From contig DASZVY010000096.1 of NCBI GenBank assembly GCA_035546855.1, positions 1 through 64,000 on the forward strand: a DNA stretch of 64,000 bases, given 5' to 3'. This document shows positions 35,508-42,262 of the stretch, piece by piece (the stretch's first letter is position 1; each line of letters starts with the position of its first letter). This stretch comes from Nitrobacter sp035546855. Its GTDB lineage: Bacteria > Pseudomonadota > Alphaproteobacteria > Rhizobiales > Xanthobacteraceae. Under the pieces are notes generated by a model that made no database searches, was not told the origin of the DNA, and saw only the letters and a list, made by a program, of their open reading frames with translations. Position numbers and translations under genes: made by a program.

Positions 35508-35896
35508 TGACCGAAGCCAAGAAGCATCCGACACCGCAGGGCAATCCCGAGAGCCAGCCGTTCTGGGACGCGGCGAAACAGGGCAAGTTCCTGATCAAGC
35601 GCTGCATGGCCTGCGGCGAGCCGCACTACTTTCCGCGCGCGATCTGCCCGTTCTGCTTTTCCGACAAGACGGTGTGGGAAGAGTCGTCGGGCGAGGGCGA
35701 GATCTACACCTTCAGCCTGATGCGGAAGTCCGCGAACGGTCCCTACGCGATCGGCTACGTCAAGCTGAAGGAAGGTCCGGCGTTGCAGACCAATTTCGTC
35801 GATTGCGATCTCGAAAAGCTGAAGATCGGCCAGAAGGTGAAGGTGGTGTGGAAGCCGACCGACGGCGCGCCGCTGCCGTTCTTCACGCTGGTGTAG
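35507..35896 (+). CDS. DUF35 OB-fold/zinc-ribbon protein, partner of the thiolase
   Basis: 129 residues: a helical start (NPESQPFWDAAKQGKFLIKRC), then a zinc ribbon with Cys pairs CMACGEPHYFPRAICPFC, then an OB-fold (GEGEIYTFSLMRKSANGPYAIGYVKLKEGPALQTNF). It is the standard DUF35 layout of acyl-CoA-binding proteins that pair with SCPx-type thiolases. The ATG shares one base with the thiolase stop. Confidence 0.9.
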   Translation: MTEAKKHPTPQGNPESQPFWDAAKQGKFLIKRCMACGEPHYFPRAICPFCFSDKTVWEESSGEGEIYTFSLMRKSANGPYAIGYVKLKEGPALQTNFVDCDLEKLKIGQKVKVVWKPTDGAPLPFFTLV

Positions 35897-35897
35897 C

Positions 35898-36029
35898 TTC
35901 CCGGATGCTGCGCATCGCGCCGCGTTAGCGGCGGGGTGCGCTGCTGATCCGGGATCGTTCGAGGGACAGCACTTGCAATGGTCCCGGCTCTGCGGAGCGG
36001 CATGAATGCCGCACCGCGTCCGGGACACA
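35898..36029. repeat. Intergenic repeats before the hydratase gene
   Basis: Two repeat units. The first (about 35900-35960) pairs CCGGATGCTGCGCATC with a GCGCTGCTGATCCGG arm. The second (35983-36025) reads CCCGGCTCTGCGGAGCGGC...GCACCGCGTCCGGGA. The second unit recurs almost base for base before the SDR gene (36996-37041). No coding potential. Confidence 0.7.
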
Positions 36030-36046
36030 GAAAATCCGGAGGAAAG

Positions 36047-36907
36047 ATGTCCGCGCGCTACGACGAACTGATGGCCATGAAAAATCTCGGCCAGAAATAC
36101 AGCTACACGGACCGCGAGGTGATGCTCTACGCGTACGGCATCGGGCTCGGCGCCGATCCCATGGACGAGAAGGAACTGGCCTTCGTCAACGAGGCGACGT
36201 ACACGCCGCGCGAGTTGAAGGTGGTCCCGACCTTCGCGTCGGTCGCGGCGTGGGGTTCGGGGCCGGGCGACATGAAGCTGAACCGTCTTCTGGTCGTCGA
36301 CGGCGAGCGCGACATCACGTTTCATAAGCCGCTGCCGGTGGCCGCCAACATCATCGCCGATTCCTCTGTGCTCGGCGTATTCGACAAGGGCAAGGACAAG
36401 GGCCTCGTGATCCGGCACCAGACCGTGCTGAAGGACGAGAGCGGCGAGAAGCTCGCGACGCTGGTGGCGTCCCGCTTCGCGCGCGGCGACGGCGGCATCG
36501 GCGGCCCGTCGGACGGCCAGCCCGATCCGCACACGGTGCCGAAGCGCGCGCCGGACCGCTCGGTGGATATTTCGACGCGGCCGGACCAGGCGCTGATCTA
36601 CCGTCTCTGCGGCGACCGCAATCCGCTGCACAGCGACCCCGAATTCGCGCAGCGCGCCAAGTTTCCGCGTCCCATCCTGCACGGCATGTGCACCTATGGC
36701 ATCACCTGCCGCGGCGTGCTCCAGACCTATGCCGACTACGACGCCAAGGCGTTCAGGCAGCATGTGGCGCGGTTCTCGTCGCCGGTTTATCCCGGCGAGA
36801 CCGTGACCATGGACCTCTGGAAGGACGGCAACGTGATCTCGTTCGAGGCGCGGGTGAAGGCCCGGGATGTCACGGTCATCAAAAACGGCAAGACGGTGCT
36901 GGGCTAA
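36047..36907 (+). CDS. MaoC-family double hot-dog enoyl-CoA hydratase (MFE-2 hydratase-2 type)
   Basis: 286 residues of two hot-dog folds. The second carries the hydratase-2 motif LIYRLCGDRNPLHSDPEFA with Asp190, Asn192 and His195 as catalytic set, and ILHGMCTYG. It matches the hydratase part of peroxisomal MFE-2, which makes (3R)-hydroxyacyl-CoA. The start is the ATG after GGAGGAAAG. With the SDR downstream it forms a split MFE-2. Confidence 0.9.
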   Translation: MSARYDELMAMKNLGQKYSYTDREVMLYAYGIGLGADPMDEKELAFVNEATYTPRELKVVPTFASVAAWGSGPGDMKLNRLLVVDGERDITFHKPLPVAANIIADSSVLGVFDKGKDKGLVIRHQTVLKDESGEKLATLVASRFARGDGGIGGPSDGQPDPHTVPKRAPDRSVDISTRPDQALIYRLCGDRNPLHSDPEFAQRAKFPRPILHGMCTYGITCRGVLQTYADYDAKAFRQHVARFSSPVYPGETVTMDLWKDGNVISFEARVKARDVTVIKNGKTVLG

Positions 36908-36912
36908 AAGCG

Positions 36913-37041
36913 AAATGCGTGCCCCGGACGCGGCGCGGCATGAAATGCTGCGCCGCTGAGCCCGGGCCGTCACGAAGCACGGCGATTGTGGCGATCCCGG
37001 CTCTGCGGAGCGGCACGAAGAGCGCCGCACCGCGTCCGGGA
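36913..37041. repeat. Intergenic repeats between hydratase and SDR genes
   Basis: Holds a palindrome (CCCCGGACGCGGCGCGGCATGAAATGCTGCGCCGC..., about 36917-36965) and a near-copy of the unit found before the hydratase gene (CCCGGCTCTGCGGAGCGGCACGAAGAGCGCCGCACCGCGTCCGGGAC, 36996-37042; quoted to its ends only). The two copies lie about 1 kb apart in the same orientation. Confidence 0.7.
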
Positions 37042-37060
37042 CAAGGACAGGAGAACCACC

Positions 37061-37939
37061 ATGGGACTGCTTGAGGGCAAGGTTGCGATCATCACCGGTG
37101 CGGGCGGCGGTCTTGGCGAAGCCTACGCAAAACTGTTCGCGCGCGAAGGGGCGTCGGTGGTGGTCAACGATCTCGGCGGCCCTCGCGATGGCTCGGGCTC
37201 CGACAAGTCGATGGCGCAACACGTCGTCGACGCCATCAAGGCCGAGGGCGGCAAGGCGGTCGCCAACGGCGCCGACATTTCGACCATGGCCGGCGGGCAG
37301 TCGGTGTTCGACGACGCCATCAAGAACTTTGGCCGCGTGGACATCCTCGTCAACAACGCCGGCATCCTGCGCGACGAGACCTTCGCCAAGGCGCAGGAGG
37401 CGAACTGGGACAAGGTCATCAAGGTGCATCTCAAAGGCACCTTCTGCGTCACCCAGCCGGTGTTCAAGTGGATGCGCGAGAATGGCGGCGGCGTCATCGT
37501 CAACACGTCGTCGACGTCGGGCCTGATCGGCAATTTCGGCCAGACCAACTATGGCGCGGCCAAGGGCGGCATCTGGGGCCTGTCGAACGTGCTGGCGATC
37601 GAGGGCCGCAAATACAACATCCGCGTCTGGACGCTGGCGCCGGGCGCGCTGACCCGCATGACCGCCGACCTGCCGCGCTACAAGGAGAATCCCGGCGCGG
37701 CGCTTGGACCCGACGGAATCGCGCCCGCCGTGCTCTACATGGTCTCGGACCTGTCCGGCGATCAGACCGGCAAGGTGCTTGGCGTTTCCGGTCCCCGCGG
37801 CGTTCGCGAGATGCGGATGATGGAAATGGAGGGCTGGAAGCCGCCGTTCACCGGCTGGAAGGCGCAGGACATCGTCGCCCACGCCAAGGAGATTTTTTTC
37901 TCCGACGAGGATGTCAAGAAGGGCGCGCGGCGGTTTTGA
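37061..37939 (+). CDS. SDR-family (3R)-hydroxyacyl-CoA dehydrogenase-like protein (MFE-2 N-domain type)
   Basis: 292 residues. Cofactor loop TGAGGGLG (12-19), NNAG (98-101), Ser150, catalytic Tyr164 and Lys168 (NYGAAK). The stretch VVNDLGGPRDGSGSDKSMA with a Gly/Asp insertion and NFGQTNYGAAKGGIWGLSN..AIEGRKYNI are characteristic of the peroxisomal MFE-2 dehydrogenase domain (HSD17B4). It likely oxidises a (3R)-hydroxyacyl-CoA to the 3-keto form for the thiolase upstream. The start is the ATG after ACAGGAGAACCACC. Confidence 0.88.
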   Translation: MGLLEGKVAIITGAGGGLGEAYAKLFAREGASVVVNDLGGPRDGSGSDKSMAQHVVDAIKAEGGKAVANGADISTMAGGQSVFDDAIKNFGRVDILVNNAGILRDETFAKAQEANWDKVIKVHLKGTFCVTQPVFKWMRENGGGVIVNTSSTSGLIGNFGQTNYGAAKGGIWGLSNVLAIEGRKYNIRVWTLAPGALTRMTADLPRYKENPGAALGPDGIAPAVLYMVSDLSGDQTGKVLGVSGPRGVREMRMMEMEGWKPPFTGWKAQDIVAHAKEIFFSDEDVKKGARRF

Positions 37940-37957
37940 CCCACAACGAGGGGAAAG

Positions 37958-38416
37958 ATGCTGCTGAGGGAGGCTCATTCCGAGGAGTTGGCCGCATTGA
38001 CGGAGCTCTGTCTGCGTTCCAAGGCGGTGTGGGGATATGATGCCGATTTCATGCGCGCCTGCCGCGCTGAGCTGACGCTGACGCCTGCCGCGCTCGATCA
38101 GTCGCATGTTCAGGTTGCTGAAATCGGTGGCTGTCCGGCGGGCATTGTGCAGGTATCGATCCGCGGTGATGAGGCGCAACTGGATAAGCTGTTCGTGGCC
38201 CCGGATCGACTGAGAAGCGGGGTGGGTCGCGACCTTCTTTTATGGGCCGCGGCCAAGGCGCGCAAATCCGGCGCCTGCACGCTCGTGATTGAGGCTGATC
38301 CCGGTGCTGCGGCATTTTACAAGCATTTTGGTGCCGTCGACGATGGTTTGGTGCCGTCCGGTTCAATTACGGGGCGCTTTCTCCCAAGGCTGGTCCTTGC
38401 TTTGAAGGATTTGTGA
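37958..38416 (+). CDS. GNAT family N-acetyltransferase
   Basis: 152 residues with GNAT motif A (LDKLFVAPDRLRSGVGRDLLLWAAAKAR; RxxGxG-type acetyl-CoA loop RSGVGR) and motif B (GACTLVIEADPGAAAFYKHFGA). The substrate amine cannot be told from the sequence. The ATG follows GAGGGGAAAG. It lies 18 nt after the SDR gene, so it is probably in the same transcript. Confidence 0.85.
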   Translation: MLLREAHSEELAALTELCLRSKAVWGYDADFMRACRAELTLTPAALDQSHVQVAEIGGCPAGIVQVSIRGDEAQLDKLFVAPDRLRSGVGRDLLLWAAAKARKSGACTLVIEADPGAAAFYKHFGAVDDGLVPSGSITGRFLPRLVLALKDL

Positions 38417-38473
38417 CGAGGTGGTATTGTCGCCGCAACCGGGCCGGCCGGATCCGAAATCAAGAAGGCTCTC

Positions 38474-39427
38474 ATGAAACTCACTGCGCAAGCTGCTGGC
38501 ACTTTCGCCATTGCCCCGACACCGTTTCACGACGACGGACGGATCGACGAGAAATCCATCGATCGGCTGACCGACTTTTATGGCGAAGTCGGCTGCGAGG
38601 GCGTCACCGTACTCGGCATTCTCGGCGAAGCGCCCAAGATGGACAGCGCAGAGGCGCTGCAGGTCGCGACGCGCTTCATCAAGCGTGCCAAGACCATGCA
38701 AGTCGTCGTCGGCGTATCCGCGCCGGGGTTCGCGTCCATGCGTGCGCTGGCGCGGGCCTCGATGGATGCCGGCGCGGCCGGCGTCATGATCGCGCCGCCG
38801 CCGTCGCTGCGCACCGACGATCAGATCGTCAACTATTTCAAGCAGGCGGAAGAAGCCATCGGCGACGACATCCCCTGGGTGCTGCAGGATTATCCGCTGA
38901 CCCTGTCGGTGGTGTTCACGCCGGCGGTGATCCGCAGGATCGTCATGGACAGCAAGTCCTGCGTGATGCTCAAGCATGAGGACTGGCCTGGGCTTGAGAA
39001 GATCACCGCGCTGCGCAATTTCCAGAGGGACGGCTCGCTGCGGCCGATGTCGATCCTGTGCGGCAACGGCGGCACCTTCCTCGATTTCGAGATGGAGCGC
39101 GGCGCGGACGGCGCCATGACCGGCTACGCCTTCCCGGAATTGCTGATCGACGTTGTCAGGCTCTCCAAGGCGGGCAAGCGCGATGCCGCGCACGATCTGT
39201 TCGACGCCCATCTGCCTTTGATCCGCTACGAGCAGCAGCCGGGCGCGGGTCTCGCGGTCCGAAAATACGTATTGGCCAAGCGCGGCGTCATCGCGTCGAG
39301 CGCCCAGCGTAAGCCGGCCGCGGGCATCACGCCGGCGGCGAAGGCGGAGGTGGACTATCTGTTGTCACGGGTGGCGCGCGTCGACAAGCGGGCGAACCTT
39401 CACCCCCAGTCGAGCGCGGCTGGTTGA
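38474..39427 (+). CDS. Dihydrodipicolinate synthase/N-acetylneuraminate lyase family aldolase
   Basis: 317 residues of DapA-type TIM barrel. Schiff-base Lys lies in CVMLKHEDWPG, the catalytic Tyr in VLQDYPL, and the pyruvate-binding GxxGE loop is GILGEAPKM in place of GTTGES. C-terminal ~25 residues are extra. The change in the loop and the gene context make lysine biosynthesis unlikely; a catabolic aldolase or dehydratase for a sugar acid or other 2-oxoacid is the better guess. The start MKLTAQAAGTFAIAPTPF is standard. Confidence 0.82.
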   Translation: MKLTAQAAGTFAIAPTPFHDDGRIDEKSIDRLTDFYGEVGCEGVTVLGILGEAPKMDSAEALQVATRFIKRAKTMQVVVGVSAPGFASMRALARASMDAGAAGVMIAPPPSLRTDDQIVNYFKQAEEAIGDDIPWVLQDYPLTLSVVFTPAVIRRIVMDSKSCVMLKHEDWPGLEKITALRNFQRDGSLRPMSILCGNGGTFLDFEMERGADGAMTGYAFPELLIDVVRLSKAGKRDAAHDLFDAHLPLIRYEQQPGAGLAVRKYVLAKRGVIASSAQRKPAAGITPAAKAEVDYLLSRVARVDKRANLHPQSSAAG

Positions 39428-39431
39428 TCCC

Positions 39432-40229
39432 ATGACGAGGGACCCAGCGCCGGCGCGTCCGGCCTCCACCGTCTTGCTGATGCGGGATGCCGTTGGCCGC
39501 CGCGAAATCGAAATCTTCATGATGGTGCGCCATATCCAGATTGAATTCCAGTCTGGTGCCCTGGTGTTTCCGGGCGGCAGCGTCGATCCCGGCGATCAGG
39601 AGATTGCCGCTCGACCCGATCTGCATACGGCGGTGACGGGGGAGAGCGCCGCGATGTTGAATTTCCGCATCGCCGGGATTCGCGAGACGTTCGAGGAGAG
39701 TGGCATTCTGCTGGCCCGGCCGCGCGGATCGGATGCGCTGGTCACCGCGTCCCGCGCCGCCGAGCTCGAAGCGGCGCACCGTGCCGCATTGTGCGAGGGC
39801 AAGGTGTCGTTCGCGCAAGTTCTCTCGGACAATGAACTGGTGGCGGCGCTTGATCTGCTGGTGCCCTATGCGCACTGGATCACGCCAGAGGGCATGCCGA
39901 AGCGGTTCGATACCTGGTTCTTTCTGGCAGCCGCGCCGCCGGAGCAGATGGGCCGCCACGACGGCAAGGAATCGACGGACTCGATCTGGCTGTCGGCACG
40001 TGAGGCCCTGGCGGGCAGCGAGAGCGGCCGCTTCAAATTGCCGTTTCCGACCACGCGCAACTTGATCCGGCTCGGCAAGCAACGGGATGTCGCTGCGGCG
40101 CTCGATGACGCCGGCACCCGCACCATCGTCACCGTCCTGCCGGAAGTGGTGAAGCGCGGCGACACGCGCCGCCTGCGCATCCCGCGCGAGGCGGACTATG
40201 ACGGCGAGGAATTCGAGGTCGCCGGCTAA
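39432..40229 (+). CDS. Nudix hydrolase of NUDT19/NUDT8-like type
   Basis: 265 residues. The Nudix box is split: FPGGSVDPGDQE (first half) and AGIRETFEESGIL (second half, REXXEEXG) are separated by an insertion of about 28 residues. This is the hallmark of the peroxisomal NUDT19 (CoA diphosphatase) branch. It probably hydrolyses CoA or acyl-CoA. It starts 4 nt after the aldolase stop, so it belongs to the same CoA-related gene string. Confidence 0.85.
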   Translation: MTRDPAPARPASTVLLMRDAVGRREIEIFMMVRHIQIEFQSGALVFPGGSVDPGDQEIAARPDLHTAVTGESAAMLNFRIAGIRETFEESGILLARPRGSDALVTASRAAELEAAHRAALCEGKVSFAQVLSDNELVAALDLLVPYAHWITPEGMPKRFDTWFFLAAAPPEQMGRHDGKESTDSIWLSAREALAGSESGRFKLPFPTTRNLIRLGKQRDVAAALDDAGTRTIVTVLPEVVKRGDTRRLRIPREADYDGEEFEVAG

Positions 40230-40256
40230 AGCGGGTTGACATGAAGTTGCATCACC

Positions 40257-40334
40257 GTCATTGCGAGGAGCGCGAGCGACGAAGCAATCCAGTTCTTTCC
40301 TTGTGGCTCTGGATCGCTTCGCTCGCAATGCCAG
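40257..40334. repeat. Palindromic repeat (REP-like) after the Nudix gene
   Basis: CGTCATTGCGAGGAGCG...GACGAAGCAATCCAG on the left pairs with CTGGATCGCTTCGCTCGCAATGCC on the right, around a short CTTTCCTTGTGG loop. It is a common REP-like palindrome of Bradyrhizobium-group genomes (from memory). It lies between convergent genes and can act as a bidirectional end of transcript. Confidence 0.7.
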
Positions 40335-40404
40335 CGCAGGGTGGTTCAACCTAACTTCATCATGCTTTAGGTGCGTCCCGGACCATGCTTTAGGGGCGTC
40401 CGGC

Positions 40405-41970
40405 CTAACCAGCGGCCGCCTTCGGTGCGCTCGCGGCCTCGGCATACTGCTTGCGCAACTCGCGCTTCAGGACCTTGCCGGCGCCGGACAGCGGGAACGG
40501 CGCGCTTCGGATGTCGACGCTGCGCGGGCACTTGTAATGCGCGATCTTCTCCTTGCAGAAGGCGATGATCTCGGCGGCGTTGACGCTGGCGCCGGCTTTC
40601 GGGATCACGAAGGCATGCACCGTCTCGCCCCATTGCTCGCTGGGAACGCCGATGACGGCGCATTGCGATACGGCCGGATGCTGGGTGATGACGTTTTCGA
40701 CTTCCATGGAGTACACGTTTTCGCCGCCGGAGATGATCATGTCCTTCACCCGGTCGACCAGATAGACGTAGCCTTCCTCGTCCATGTAGCCGCCGTCGCC
40801 GGTGTGCATCCAGCCATCGATCAGCGCCTTCGCCGTCTCCTCGGGCCGCTCCCAGTAACCCATCATCACATTCGCGCCGCGCACCGCGACCTCGCCGACG
40901 GTGCCTGATGGCACCGGCTTGTGGTCGGCATCGACGATCCGGACCTCGCAGCCGATCGCGGCACGGCCGCAGGCGCGCTGCCGGTTCTTCTTGCGGGCTT
41001 CGGCACTGATGTGCTGGTCCCAAGTCAGGTGCGTGGCGACCGGCGACAGTTCGGTCATGCCGTAGAGCTGATTGAACGCGGTGCCGGGGAGGCCGGCCAT
41101 GGCGCGGTTGAGCAGGGCTTCGCTGATCGGCGAAGCTCCGTACATGATCCGCTTGAGCGACGACATGTCGGCGGTGCCGAAATCCGGATGGTCGCTGAGC
41201 ATCTGGATCATGGTCGGCACCAGCAGCGTGACCGTGACCCTCTCGTGCGCGACCGCCGCCATGACGCCCTCCGGCGTGAAGGAGCGGATCACCACGTTGG
41301 TGCCGCCGCCGATCAGCGAGCAGAACATCCCGGCGCCGTTCGCGAGGTGAAACATCGGCGCTGCGTTCAGATAGACCGAGCCCTCGGGCAGAAGGCCCTC
41401 GGCCAGCATGTGCAGCGCATTGCTGACGAGATTGCCATGGCTGAGCATCACGCCCTTGGAGCGGCCGGTGGTGCCGCCCGTGTAGAAAATGCCGGCCAGG
41501 TCGTCGCGCCCCGCCATGGTATCCGGAACGGGGGCGGATTTCTCGACAAGCGTTTCGTAGTGCAGGGCGCCCGCAGGGCCAGCGTCGTCATCGGCGTAGA
41601 TCAGTTTCAGCGAGGCCGCCTTCGCGAGCTCCGTTCCCATCGCCGCAAAGGCCTTGTCGACAACAAGGGCGCTGGCCCGGCAGTCATGCAGGGAGTCCTC
41701 GATTTCGGCCTGACTCCAGCGGATGTTGGTGGGCACGATGACCGCGCCGGCCCAGGCGATGCCGAGATAAAGCTCGAGATAACGATCGGAGTTCAGCATC
41801 AGGACGGCAACCCGGTCGCCGCGCTGGATTCCGAGATGCTGGAGCGCGCCCGCAAGGCGCGCGACACGGTCGCCGACGTCCCGCCATGACCTGCGTCGTT
41901 CGCCATCGACTGTCGCGAGGCCGCGAGAGCTGGTTTGCATCACGCGGCGCAAGCCCTGTGTCACATTCAT
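40405..41970 (-). CDS. Acyl-CoA synthetase (AMP-dependent ligase family)
   Basis: 521 residues. ANL-superfamily motifs: P-loop YTGGTTGRSKGVMLSHGN (A3), YGMTELSP (A5), GWMHTGDGGYMDEEGYVYLVDRVKDMIISGGENVYSMEVE (A7-A8), and the catalytic Lys near the end in SGAGKVLKRELR (A10). It activates a carboxylic acid to acyl-CoA by way of the acyl-adenylate. The start MNVTQGLRRVMQ is chosen because the 61 residues upstream are unlike the family. It is divergent from the PQQ dehydrogenase gene and convergent with the Nudix gene. Confidence 0.9.
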   Translation of the reverse strand: MNVTQGLRRVMQTSSRGLATVDGERRRSWRDVGDRVARLAGALQHLGIQRGDRVAVLMLNSDRYLELYLGIAWAGAVIVPTNIRWSQAEIEDSLHDCRASALVVDKAFAAMGTELAKAASLKLIYADDDAGPAGALHYETLVEKSAPVPDTMAGRDDLAGIFYTGGTTGRSKGVMLSHGNLVSNALHMLAEGLLPEGSVYLNAAPMFHLANGAGMFCSLIGGGTNVVIRSFTPEGVMAAVAHERVTVTLLVPTMIQMLSDHPDFGTADMSSLKRIMYGASPISEALLNRAMAGLPGTAFNQLYGMTELSPVATHLTWDQHISAEARKKNRQRACGRAAIGCEVRIVDADHKPVPSGTVGEVAVRGANVMMGYWERPEETAKALIDGWMHTGDGGYMDEEGYVYLVDRVKDMIISGGENVYSMEVENVITQHPAVSQCAVIGVPSEQWGETVHAFVIPKAGASVNAAEIIAFCKEKIAHYKCPRSVDIRSAPFPLSGAGKVLKRELRKQYAEAASAPKAAAG

Positions 41971-42196
41971 CGGCGTTCTCCTCACGCGGTATCGGGTGCT
42001 GCCTGCACCTCTGCTTTGCGTCCGATCATAGCGCTGGAAGAAGGGCCCGCAAGTCGTCGTTCGGCTTGGAGCTATCAGGCAAAAGGGAAGGGTCGGCGCG
42101 AGAAGGACAGTTTGCGCCGCAAAAATCTCGCGGTCGGCCCAAACTTGCGGCAAAGCGTCGTCATGCGCGCTCGCGGACGACAGAATTTTTATCTCG

Positions 42197-42225
42197 TTGA
42201 CGCTGCTCTTTTTGCACGCCTAACA
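42197..42225 (+). promoter_or_regulatory. Possible promoter of the PQQ dehydrogenase gene
   Basis: In the 292-nt divergent spacer, TTGACG (42197-42202) is followed after 17 nt by CTAACA (42220-42225). The -35 hexamer is good and the -10 is weak, so this is only a candidate. The rest of the spacer shows no gene and no clear operator. Confidence 0.3.
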
Positions 42226-42262
42226 TTCCCACAGGCCCCTTGAGAGGCCATGGGAGGAATGC

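Noticed and set aside
35180..38179. Minus-strand frame of 999 codons across the thiolase-hydratase-SDR genes
   Set aside because: High GC and codon bias make long antisense frames common; it lies exactly over strongly supported plus-strand genes, and its translation is low-complexity Arg/Leu/His-rich without domains.
41971..42153. N-terminal extension of the acyl-CoA ligase
   Set aside because: The 61 residues have no family resemblance and lie in the promoter spacer of the divergent gene.
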